DNA of 11,995 nucleotides from Deltaproteobacteria bacterium (lineage in GTDB: Bacteria; Myxococcota; Polyangia; Haliangiales; Haliangiaceae), in the NCBI GenBank assembly GCA_018262455.1, contig JAGSPR010000188.1, positions 1 to 11,995 on the forward strand, written 5' to 3'. The position numbers and the translations under genes were made by a program. The notes under the pieces are model-generated. The model did no database searches. It was not told the DNA's origin and saw only the letters and a program-made list of their open reading frames with translations. Shown in pieces: positions 1 through 8,380 of this stretch (position 1 is its first letter; each line of letters starts with the position of its first letter).

Positions 1-9
1 GATCAGCGA

Positions 10-1286
10 TCAGCGAACGAGGCGGGCGAGATAGAACGCGTCGGCATCGGGGGGCCAGGTGCGGCGCTCCTCGACGACGCGCAGGCCGGTCCGCGCGGTC
101 AGCGCCGCGATCTGCCCCGGCCCTTCGGCGTGCGTGAAGGTGCAGACGGCGTAGACCAGCGCGCCCCCAGGCGCGAGCCGCGGGACGACCGCGTCGAGCA
201 ACTGGGTCTGGAGTCCTGCGAGCCGCGGCACGGTGTCGGGCGTGAGCCGCCACTTGGCGTCGGGATGACGGCGCAACACGCCGAGCCCCGAGCACGGCGC
301 ATCGAGCACGATGAGGTCGTAGGCGGCGGCGAGAGGGGCCGCGGGATCGAGCAGGTCGCAGGCGTGGCGACGGATGCTCGTGATGCCGAGCCGCGCTGCC
401 GACTCGGCGCAGAGGCCGAGCTTGGTCTTCGAAAGGTCCGCGGCATCGATGGTCGCGGCGTCCTCCGCCAGCTCGGCGAGGTGCGTCGCCTTGCCCCCGA
501 CGCCGGAGCACGCATCGAGGATGCGCTGCCCTGCCCGCGGTGCCGCGAGCAACCCGACGAGCTGCGCGCCGGTATCCTGCACGGTCCACTGGCCGGACAG
601 GAACGACGCGCTGCGCGCCGGATCACCCGCGCCTTCGAGCCGCAGCGCCATCGGCGCGAGCTCGATCGGCGTCGCCGTCACCCCCGCCGCGGCGAGCTCG
701 GCGGCCAGCGCCTCGCGCGTCGTGCGGAGCCGGTTCGCGCGCGCGATCAACGGGGGCGGCTCGTTGAACGCTGCCACCATGGTCGCGAGATCGAGGCCGG
801 GCGTCGCGGCCACCGTGGTGGCGAGCTCCTCGAGAATCCAGCGTGGCATCGAGTGCTCGATCTCGAGCCGGTCGTGAAGCTTGTCGCCGAGCCCTTCGGG
901 GAGCGCTGGCTCACCCGAGATGGTGATCTTGCGGAGCACCGCGTTACAGAAGCCCGCGAGCTTGCCGCCGCCAAACGTGCGGGCGGCCGTCACCGCGTCA
1001 TCGAGCACGGCGTACGCCGGCACGCGATCGAGGAACAGCAGCTGATAGGTCGCGACCCGCAGCGCCGTGCGCACCTTCGGCGGGGTCCGGCTCAGATCGG
1101 CGTGGGCGGAGAGCGCGCGATCGATCCGCGTGCGATTGCGCAGCACGCCGTAGACGATCTCGGACACCAGCCGGCGATCGCGCTCCTCGAGTCCCGAGCG
1201 CCCCAGCTCGCTATCGAGTGACAGCGTGGCCCACGCCTTGTCCTTCTCGACACGCTCGAGCACGCGGCGAGCCAGCTCGCGCGCGG

Positions 1287-1290
<4 letters not shown>
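10..1290 (-). CDS. rsmB: 16S rRNA (cytosine-967-C5)-methyltransferase RsmB
   Basis: Cytoplasmic SAM-dependent enzyme of the Sun/RsmB (NOL1/NOP2/Sun) family that methylates C967 of 16S rRNA. At 426 aa it is the usual length for the family. Residues 1 to about 140 form the NusB-like RNA-binding domain. The methyltransferase domain follows: SAM-binding motif DACSGVGGK at 259-267, DAPCSGLG at 330-337 with Cys333, and AVCTF with the expected catalytic Cys383. RHPDAKW (341-347) and the C-terminal DAFYLARL are also family hallmarks. The ATG start overlaps the fmt stop as ATGA, with GGTGG a few bases upstream, so translational coupling to fmt is likely. The stop lies at 10-12, so the gene is complete. 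Function is assigned from motifs and the fmt neighbour; a different target cytosine is possible but less likely. Confidence 0.95.
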
Positions 1291-2234
<944 letters not shown>

Positions 2235-2262
2235 GAGGACTGTCTATCACTAACCGGCGCGA

Positions 2263-4782
2263 TCACTCGACCAGGTGCGCCAGGTACGTGACGCGAAGCC
2301 GGTCGTCGCGGAGCACCCGGAAGGCCTCGTCGAGCACGTTCGCGATGTCATCGAGCTCCTGCGCGAGCTCGCGTCGCAGATCGGTCGGGAACGACTCCAC
2401 CGCGAAGTCGCGGCGAGCCGATTGATAGGCCCGGCGGATCTCGAACGCCGACGCATCGCGGCGCACCCCGAGCAGCGCGAAGTAGTCGGCGTCGGTGACG
2501 AGCTGCCAGCGCGCCCGGACTCGCTCGCGGTCGATCGCGAGATCGGTCTCGCCAACCAGCGCGGTGCTCTCGTCGGGCACCTCCGTATCCATGCGACGGG
2601 CGGTCGCGAGCCCGAGCACGCAGAGGCCCCACCCGAGCGGCAGCACGTCCGCCAGATCGACGCCGGCGACGCTCGCGACCTGCGACAGATCCGCCACGCC
2701 GTCGATCGCGGCGAGCGCGGCCCGCTCCTCGGCGGCGAGGTCTCCGGTGCTGATGATGCCGCCGAGCCGTTCGCGATCGCTGACCTCGATCACCGTAGAA
2801 GGCGGCCCGACGAGCCGCTCGAGCGTCGACCGATCGAGCTTGCGACGGATCCCCTCGAGCACGAGCGCGGCGGGATGGCGCGACAGCCGGATGCGCTCGG
2901 CGGACGGCTCGGTGTCGAGCGTGATCTGGAAGTGGCCGCGCTCCCAGCTGAACAGCGCGTAGACGATGTCCTCGACGTGGCGGCGCACGGCGGGGAGCAA
3001 CTCGCGCCGCTTGAGGTAGCCGAAATCGACGAGGATCTCGCCCATCCTCCGGCCTGACTCGGCGACGACGGCCTGGCAGCGCTCGTACTGCGAGGCAGTG
3101 ATCTTGCCCTCGCGCACCAGCAGCTCGCCCATCCGATCGCGTGGCTCGGTCGACGACGCGAACACCGGCCGCCCCTGATCGAAGAACACCACGGTCTCGC
3201 CCTCGTCGCGCCGGAACGCGACCCGCCCCGTTGCGCCCGAGGCGAACATCTTCGCGATCACCATCGGCGCGTCCGACACGCCGCGCATGAGCTCGCCGCT
3301 GTCGGGCAGCCCCCGCTCGCGAACGTGGGTGTCCCACGAGCCCGGCGACGTGGTCAGCTCGCGCCCCTCGTTGACCCGGGGCGACTGGCGGGGCTCGATC
3401 TCGGTATGGCCGCCGCCGAGCGGCATGTCGTCGCCCAGCGAAGACAGATCGATCTCGGTGTGGTGATCGTGACGCGGCCCGAGATCGACCTGGTTCGGCG
3501 TCGAGGCATCTGCGCCCTGGAACAGGCGCTGCGCCATCATCGACATCTTCGCGCGGAGCTGACGCGCGAAGTCGCGACCGTCACTGGTGGGTGCCGGTGG
3601 CTCGTGCTGGGCGTCGGGCAGATCCTCGAGGACCTCGAGTCGGCCCTCGGATTGCCGGCGCAGCCCGGAGTCGTGCCCGGTGTGATGCCCGATCTCGAGA
3701 TCGTCCTCGAACTCGTCGTCCGGCAGGTCATCGTGCAGCGGCGGGTTCTCGTGGTGGCGCGGGGAATCGCGACCGGGGTCGAGGAGCTCGGCCAGCGGCA
3801 TCGGATCGGACCACGCACCGCCGGGCTGGTCGCGCTCTGCCAGGTCGACCCGGTCGTCGCCGGTGCGCGTTCGCGACGTCGTCGGCGCAGGCTCGACCGT
3901 CTGCGTGCGTGAGGTCTGCGGGTGTGACTCGACGTCGTCGGTGAGCGTGCGCGGCGTCACCAGCGGTGGCGGCGACGACGGCTCTCGCGCGCGCATGGCC
4001 AGCAGCATGGAGCCGTGGTCGGACTCGTCGAGCTCCGGCGGATCCGGGAGGATCAGCGTCGGCTCGCGCGCCGGGGCCTCGGGCGCCGTCCATGGATCGA
4101 GCTGCGAGGTCGCCCCCGGCTTCCAGGTGTGCGACGGCACCTGCGTGACATTGTCGGGATCGTCGTGGCGCCGCGGTCGGATGATGACCGGCGGTGGCAG
4201 CGCCGTGGATTCGCCCGTGCCGGGCGCCTCCTCTTCGGGCTCCACGAGCGAGTCCGCGAGGGCCTCCCAGCGAGCGCGCTGGGCAGCGCGCTGGGCCTCG
4301 CTCGAGCCCTCCGTAGGGCCATCGTCGACGGGCCCCGACACCGTCGCGCTCGTGACGACCGGGGTCCGAACGAGGATGACCGCCTCGAGCGCGCTCGCGA
4401 CCGCGAAGCGCAAGGTCCTGGCGGACAGCGGACGCGACACGAAGCGATCCGGCGTCATCTCGATGGCATCGAGCGCGGTCCGGGTCGGGCCTTCGAGATC
4501 ACCGACGACCACCACCGCGACCTCGGCGCGCGGCACCATGCCTCGCAGCGTATCGACGAGGGCCGTCGCATCCCCTGCCTCGAGCGAGGCCGTCACCACG
4601 ACCACGTGGGGGCGCCGCGACTCGAACAGATCGATCGTGTCATCGCCTCCACTGCTGAGCGCCACCGAGATCCGACTCACGACCGCGGTGGGCAGCGGCT
4701 CGGACAGCGCGCCGACCAGCTCGGCGATTCGATCGGAATCGGCGACGACCAGCACGCAAGGTGGGGCAGACGGATCAGGCAC
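2263..4782 (-). CDS. Multidomain protein: pseudo-receiver, disordered linker, DUF4388 (PATAN), degenerate J-like domain
   Basis: No gene name recognised. With the GTG start at 4782 it has 839 aa. Residues 9-132 resemble a response-regulator receiver (CVLVVADSD with D15/D17; RP at 117-118 where KP is expected), but the phosphoacceptor position is Thr64 (HVVVVTAS), so it is probably not phosphorylated. Residues 137-492 are Pro-, Asp- and Ser-rich and look disordered, apart from a likely helix at 400-423. Residues 498-657 match DUF4388/PATAN (TGRVAF, VVFFDQGRPVFASS, MGELLVREGKIT, MGEILVDFGYL), a scaffold domain common in Myxococcota. Residues 764-836 look like a J domain (YFALLGV, EIRRAY, EAFRVLRDD) without HPD. 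The start is chosen because GAGGGA lies six bases upstream and a promoter overlaps the longer TTG start at 4836 (857 aa). It lies between priA and fmt and was probably recruited to regulation or scaffolding; the function is inferred. Confidence 0.85.
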   Translation of the reverse strand: MPDPSAPPCVLVVADSDRIAELVGALSEPLPTAVVSRISVALSSGGDDTIDLFESRRPHVVVVTASLEAGDATALVDTLRGMVPRAEVAVVVVGDLEGPTRTALDAIEMTPDRFVSRPLSARTLRFAVASALEAVILVRTPVVTSATVSGPVDDGPTEGSSEAQRAAQRARWEALADSLVEPEEEAPGTGESTALPPPVIIRPRRHDDPDNVTQVPSHTWKPGATSQLDPWTAPEAPAREPTLILPDPPELDESDHGSMLLAMRAREPSSPPPLVTPRTLTDDVESHPQTSRTQTVEPAPTTSRTRTGDDRVDLAERDQPGGAWSDPMPLAELLDPGRDSPRHHENPPLHDDLPDDEFEDDLEIGHHTGHDSGLRRQSEGRLEVLEDLPDAQHEPPAPTSDGRDFARQLRAKMSMMAQRLFQGADASTPNQVDLGPRHDHHTEIDLSSLGDDMPLGGGHTEIEPRQSPRVNEGRELTTSPGSWDTHVRERGLPDSGELMRGVSDAPMVIAKMFASGATGRVAFRRDEGETVVFFDQGRPVFASSTEPRDRMGELLVREGKITASQYERCQAVVAESGRRMGEILVDFGYLKRRELLPAVRRHVEDIVYALFSWERGHFQITLDTEPSAERIRLSRHPAALVLEGIRRKLDRSTLERLVGPPSTVIEVSDRERLGGIISTGDLAAEERAALAAIDGVADLSQVASVAGVDLADVLPLGWGLCVLGLATARRMDTEVPDESTALVGETDLAIDRERVRARWQLVTDADYFALLGVRRDASAFEIRRAYQSARRDFAVESFPTDLRRELAQELDDIANVLDEAFRVLRDDRLRVTYLAHLVE

Positions 4783-4786
4783 GAGG

Positions 4787-4792
4787 TCCCTC
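4787..4792 (-). promoter_or_regulatory. Ribosome binding site for the DUF4388 gene
   Basis: GAGGGA on the minus strand, followed by CCTC and the GTG at 4782-4780. This is the best Shine-Dalgarno near either candidate start and favours the 839-aa protein over the TTG start at 4836. Confidence 0.6.
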
Positions 4793-4806
4793 GACACTCG
4801 GCCGGC

Positions 4807-4836
4807 AGTATACAAGCGTGGCGACGGCGATCCCAA
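4807..4836 (-). promoter_or_regulatory. Sigma70-like promoter of the DUF4388-fmt-rsmB operon
   Basis: On the minus strand TTGGGA (4836-4831, four of six to the -35 consensus), an 18-base spacer, then TATACT (4812-4807, five of six to TATAAT). Transcription would start near 4800, giving a leader of about 18 bases that contains GAGGGA before the GTG at 4782. Such an AT-rich hexamer stands out in this GC-rich region. It suggests that the DUF4388 gene, fmt and rsmB can be transcribed separately from priA. Assignment is from sequence pattern only. Confidence 0.55.
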
Positions 4837-4867
4837 GACCGGCCGCCGGAAGCTGCAACGATTGCCG

Positions 4868-4915
4868 GTCCGGCGTCCGGCGTCCGGCGTCCGGCGTCCG
4901 GCGTCCGGCGTCCGG
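4868..4915. repeat. Heptanucleotide tandem repeat (GTCCGGC, six perfect copies plus a partial)
   Basis: Six head-to-tail perfect copies of GTCCGGC (4868-4909), followed by GTCCGG (4910-4915). The minus-strand unit is GCCGGAC. It lies in the gap between the priA stop codon (4923) and the promoter of the DUF4388 gene, ending about 32 bases upstream of its -35 box. Perfect copies suggest recent slippage. The core CCGG is self-complementary, so the array could fold in RNA. No gene product is encoded in it. Confidence 0.95.
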
Positions 4916-4922
4916 GGGGTGG

Positions 4923-7394
4923 CTACATGGTCGAGATCGGATCGACGTCGAGGCCGACGCGCACGGTACTCGTCAGCTCCGCCCCGAGCACCGCCCTCGC
5001 CACCCTCCGGAGGGCGTGGCGATCGGCGCTGCGCAGCCAGATCTGCCAGCGGGTTCGACCCCGCAAGCGCTCGATCGGCGCGGGGACCGGACCGCGGATC
5101 TCGACGACGTCGGCGATTTCTGGGCGGCTCGCGACCGCCAGGGCGACCTGCGCCAGCCGCTGCGCGGTGCCCGCGACCTCGTGGGGGTCGGGCCCGTCGA
5201 TGCGCACCGCGATCAACCGGCCGTGCGGGGGGTACCCGAGCTCCGCGCGCGCGGCGGTCTCGGCGGCGAAGAAGCTGGCATAGTCGTGTGCCGCGGCGGC
5301 GACCACGGCAGCGGCATCCGGACGGTAGGTCTGGATCAACACCCGCCCGGGCCGGTCACCGCGCCCCGCGCGCCCCGCCACCTGGGCGAGCAGCTGGAAC
5401 GTTCGCTCGGATGCCCGGAAATCGGGGAGGTTGAGCCCGGTGTCGGCGCACAGCACCCCCACCAGGGTCACGCCGGGAAAGTCGTGACCCTTCGTCACCA
5501 TCTGCGTTCCGACCAGCACGTCGATCTCGCGCCGTGCGACCCGTGCCAGCACCGCCTCGATCTTCGCCCCGCTCGCGACGTCGCGATCGAGCCGTGCCAC
5601 GCGGGCCTCCGGGAACATCACCGAGACCGCCTCGGTGACCTTCTCGGTGCCGAGCCCCTTGCGCTCGATCGAGCCCTGCGTGCTGCAGCTCGGACAGACG
5701 TCGGGGACGCGCTGCTGGAAGCCGCAGTAGTGACAGCTCAGCCGATCGCTGTGGCGGTGATAGGTCAAGGACACCGAGCAATGCGGGCAGCGGAACGTAT
5801 GGCCGCACGCGCGACACAGCACGAACGTCGCGAACCCGCGGCGATTCAGGAACAGGATCGTCTGATCACCGGCGGTGAGCGTCTCGGCGATCGCCGTGCG
5901 CAGCGGAGCCGAGAGCATCGCCTCGCCATCTGGCATGTACGTGCGCAGATCGATGATCTCGACGATCGGCATCGGCCTCGCCGTCGGTCGCACCGTCAGC
6001 ATCAGGCGGCGGTACTGTCCGCGCTCCGCGTGCGCCGCACTCTCGAGGCTCGGGGTCGCCGATCCGAGCACGCAGACCGCACCTGCGCGCTGCGCCCGGA
6101 CGAGCGCGACATCGCGAGCGTGGTAGCGCACCCCCTCGTCCTGCTTGAACGAGCCGTCGTGCTCCTCGTCGACGACGATCACGCCCAGTCGATCGAGCGG
6201 CGCGAACACGGCCGAGCGCGCGCCGACCGCGATCCGCGCGTCGCCTCGGCGGAGCCGCGACCACTCGCCGAGCCGGGCCTGCTCGGTCAGGCCGGAGTGC
6301 AGGATCGCGACGAGATCGCCAAACCGCGCCCGGAACCGGGCCGCCAGCTGGGGCGTGAGCGAGATCTCAGGCACCAGCACGAGCGCCGTCTTGCCGACCT
6401 CGAGCGCCTCCGCGATCACGCGCAGGTACACCTCGGTCTTGCCGCTGCCCGTCACCCCGTGGAGCAAGAACGGCGTGAACGTGGGCCGCGCTGGTTCGGC
6501 CCCCGGCGCCGCTGGAAACGATGCCGGAAACGAGCCGCGGAACATCGCGGTGATCTCCGCCACCGCCACGGCCTGCTCATCGGTCAGCACCGGCGGCGGG
6601 CTGACGTGCATCGAGTCACCCGTGGTGACCGCGTCGATCGGCCGCTCGCGATCGCTCAGCCGCACGAGGCCCTGCTTGGCGAGCTCGCGGATCGCCACCT
6701 TCGCGCCCGGGAGCTGGTGCTCGATCGCATCCACGGGGACCACCGCGCCGCTCGCGAGCACCTCGATCACCGCGAACCGCTTCGGCGCGCGCGCCACCTC
6801 CGCACGCGCCACCGCGAGCTCGACCGCGAGCTCGACGACCCGTTCGCGCCGGAGCCGGGTGCGCGCGAGCTCGCGATGGTCGCGGGTCTCGACGAGCCCC
6901 TGGGTCGTGAGCGCGTCGATGACCGCTCGCGTGCCGGGCGGGAGCCCGGTCGTGGCGAGGGGCCCGCCGAGGAGCTTCGCCAGCACCGCGCGCTGCTTGG
7001 CGGGCAACGCCGAGCCCTGGCCCTGCGCGATGTCCCGGCCGGTGGCGGTCAGCGTGATCACCGCCCGCGCGTTGACGCCGCTGCCGGCCGGCAGCGCCGC
7101 GCGGATCACCTCGCCCGGAGGTGCCTCGTAATAGTCCGCGACCCACAGGCACAGCTCCACGAGATCGGGCGTGAGCGCCGGCTCGTCATCGAGCACCTCG
7201 GAGACATCGAGCGCGGTGACGCCCTCGGGCAGCGTGGCGTTCGCACGCACCACGACCCCGGTGACCTTGCGTGACCCGAACCGGACGAGCACGCGCGCGC
7301 CGACCTGCGCCCGGCCCGCCAGGTGCGCGGGGACGCTGTAGTGATAGCGCCCCGCCACGGGAAGCGTGACCGCGACCTCGGCGTACTCAGTCAT
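4923..7394 (-). CDS. priA: Primosomal protein N' (replication restart helicase PriA)
   Basis: Superfamily 2 3'-5' DNA helicase that recognises stalled forks and D-loops and starts reloading of the replicative helicase. At 823 aa it is slightly longer than typical (about 730). Order of parts: 3'-end DNA-binding domain (1 to about 105), a winged-helix-like region (to about 255), Walker A GVTGSGKT at 313-320, Walker B DEEH at 409-412, and GSATPSLES at 444-452. Eight zinc-binding cysteines follow (527, 530, 536, 539, 554, 557, 567, 570), then GTQMVTKGHDFP at 629-640 and the arginine-finger motif QVAGRAGRGDRPG at 671-683, with a C-terminal domain after that. All catalytic motifs are intact. The ATG start has GGGG just upstream; 66 bases separate it from galU. 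It would be the first gene of a priA-fmt-rsmB block in many bacteria. Confidence 0.97.
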   Translation of the reverse strand: MTEYAEVAVTLPVAGRYHYSVPAHLAGRAQVGARVLVRFGSRKVTGVVVRANATLPEGVTALDVSEVLDDEPALTPDLVELCLWVADYYEAPPGEVIRAALPAGSGVNARAVITLTATGRDIAQGQGSALPAKQRAVLAKLLGGPLATTGLPPGTRAVIDALTTQGLVETRDHRELARTRLRRERVVELAVELAVARAEVARAPKRFAVIEVLASGAVVPVDAIEHQLPGAKVAIRELAKQGLVRLSDRERPIDAVTTGDSMHVSPPPVLTDEQAVAVAEITAMFRGSFPASFPAAPGAEPARPTFTPFLLHGVTGSGKTEVYLRVIAEALEVGKTALVLVPEISLTPQLAARFRARFGDLVAILHSGLTEQARLGEWSRLRRGDARIAVGARSAVFAPLDRLGVIVVDEEHDGSFKQDEGVRYHARDVALVRAQRAGAVCVLGSATPSLESAAHAERGQYRRLMLTVRPTARPMPIVEIIDLRTYMPDGEAMLSAPLRTAIAETLTAGDQTILFLNRRGFATFVLCRACGHTFRCPHCSVSLTYHRHSDRLSCHYCGFQQRVPDVCPSCSTQGSIERKGLGTEKVTEAVSVMFPEARVARLDRDVASGAKIEAVLARVARREIDVLVGTQMVTKGHDFPGVTLVGVLCADTGLNLPDFRASERTFQLLAQVAGRAGRGDRPGRVLIQTYRPDAAAVVAAAAHDYASFFAAETAARAELGYPPHGRLIAVRIDGPDPHEVAGTAQRLAQVALAVASRPEIADVVEIRGPVPAPIERLRGRTRWQIWLRSADRHALRRVARAVLGAELTSTVRVGLDVDPISTM

Positions 7395-7415
7395 GGCCCC
7401 TACGTCGACGTCCTC

Positions 7416-7430
7416 GTCCGGGCACCGGAC
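7416..7430. repeat. Perfect inverted repeat (6-bp stem, 3-base loop) between galU and priA
   Basis: GTCCGG-GCA-CCGGAC forms a perfect six-pair stem in the 66-base galU-priA gap. On the minus strand it is not followed by a T run, so it is not a classical Rho-independent terminator. It may be an mRNA hairpin or a small operator. It shares GTCCGG with the heptamer array at 4868-4915. Confidence 0.4.
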
Positions 7431-7460
7431 ATCGCGCCCGGCACGCGAACGAGCGCCCCC

Positions 7461-8351
7461 TCATTTCGACGCCGACATCTCGCGACACAGCGCGAGCACC
7501 GCCTCGCGCAGCTCCGGCCGCTTGAGGGCATACGCGAGGTTCGCGCGCAGGTAGCCCAGCTTGTCGCCCGCGTCGTGCCGCGTCCCGGTCACCTCGACGC
7601 CGTAGAGTCCCTCGGGAGACGACACGAGCTCGCGGAGGCCATCGGTCAGCTGGATCTCGCCGCCGGCGCCAGGCTTGGTGGTCGCGAGGTGGGAGAAGAT
7701 CGTCGGCGGCAGCACGTAGCGGCCGACGATCGCCCACCGGCTCGGCGCGGTGCCCGGCTTGGGCTTCTCGATCATCTCGCGGATCCGCATCCGACCGTGC
7801 GCATCGCGCTCGCCGGTGACGATGCCGTACAGGTGCTCCTGCCCCGCGGGCACCTCCACGATCGCCACCGCCCCCGCCCCGGTGGTCTCGTGGACGCGGA
7901 TCAGCTGGCCGATGCCAGGATCTGCGTCGTTGTCGATCAGATCGTCGCCGAGCAGCACCGCGAACGGCTCGTCACCGATCGCCTCGCGCCCGCACAGCAC
8001 CGCATGCCCCAGGCCGAGCGGCTGCTTCTGGCGCACCGAGATCAGGCGAACCATCGTCGAGACCGCGGTCACCGCGTCTGCGAGCTCCACCTTGCCCCGA
8101 TCCCGCAGCGTCCGCTCGAGCTCGAACGCGTGATCGAAGTGATCTTCGATCGCGCCCTTCTGACGCCCGTTGATCACGACCACATCCGTGATGCCGGCCC
8201 TGACGGCTTCCTCGATCACGAGCTGGATCGTCGGGACGTCGACGATCGGGAGCATCTCCTTGGGGACCGCCTTGGTCGCCGGCAGGAACCGGGTCCCGAG
8301 CCCGGCAGCCGGGATCACTGCTTTTCGCACCTTGCCGCGAGCCATCATCAC
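7461..8351 (-). CDS. galU: UTP-glucose-1-phosphate uridylyltransferase (UDP-glucose pyrophosphorylase)
   Basis: Makes UDP-glucose from UTP and glucose-1-phosphate, feeding cell-envelope polysaccharide, lipopolysaccharide and glycogen or trehalose synthesis; cytoplasmic. It has 296 aa, the normal length for bacterial GalU. It shows the nucleotidyltransferase signature AAGLGTRFLPATKAVPKEM (15-33), GLGHAVLCG (113-121), LLGDDLI (134-140, metal-binding Asp), EKPKPG (195-200), GGEIQLTDGL (230-239) and GTRHDAGDKLGYL (256-268). The start could be GTG at 8351, or ATG at 8348 or 8345; AAGG lies seven bases before the GTG, which favours the first two. It is followed by priA after 66 bases. It is divergent from the FlhB-like gene with only 29 bases between, so its promoter must overlap that gene or be very compact. 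Confidence 0.95.
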   Translation of the reverse strand: MMMARGKVRKAVIPAAGLGTRFLPATKAVPKEMLPIVDVPTIQLVIEEAVRAGITDVVVINGRQKGAIEDHFDHAFELERTLRDRGKVELADAVTAVSTMVRLISVRQKQPLGLGHAVLCGREAIGDEPFAVLLGDDLIDNDADPGIGQLIRVHETTGAGAVAIVEVPAGQEHLYGIVTGERDAHGRMRIREMIEKPKPGTAPSRWAIVGRYVLPPTIFSHLATTKPGAGGEIQLTDGLRELVSSPEGLYGVEVTGTRHDAGDKLGYLRANLAYALKRPELREAVLALCREMSASK

Positions 8352-8380
8352 GCGAGGACCTTACCATCGCCATCGGACAC

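Noticed and set aside
1..14. GATCAGC repeated twice at the window start
   Set aside because: Only two copies at the edge, partly covering the rsmB stop; could be the end of a tandem array outside the window, but this cannot be judged here.
130..1221. 363-aa plus-strand open frame opposite rsmB
   Set aside because: Shadow of rsmB with Arg-rich composition and no recognisable domain.
4868..4915. Array as a CRISPR
   Set aside because: Units are 7 bases, contiguous and without spacers.
3863..5434. 523-aa plus-strand open frame crossing the repeat array
   Set aside because: Antisense to the DUF4388 gene and the end of priA; Ser/Arg-rich shadow that reads through the intergenic repeats.
4761..7274. 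837-aa plus-strand open frame opposite priA
   Set aside because: Antisense to a strongly conserved priA; composition rich in Arg, His and Asp as expected for a shadow frame in GC-rich DNA; no motifs.
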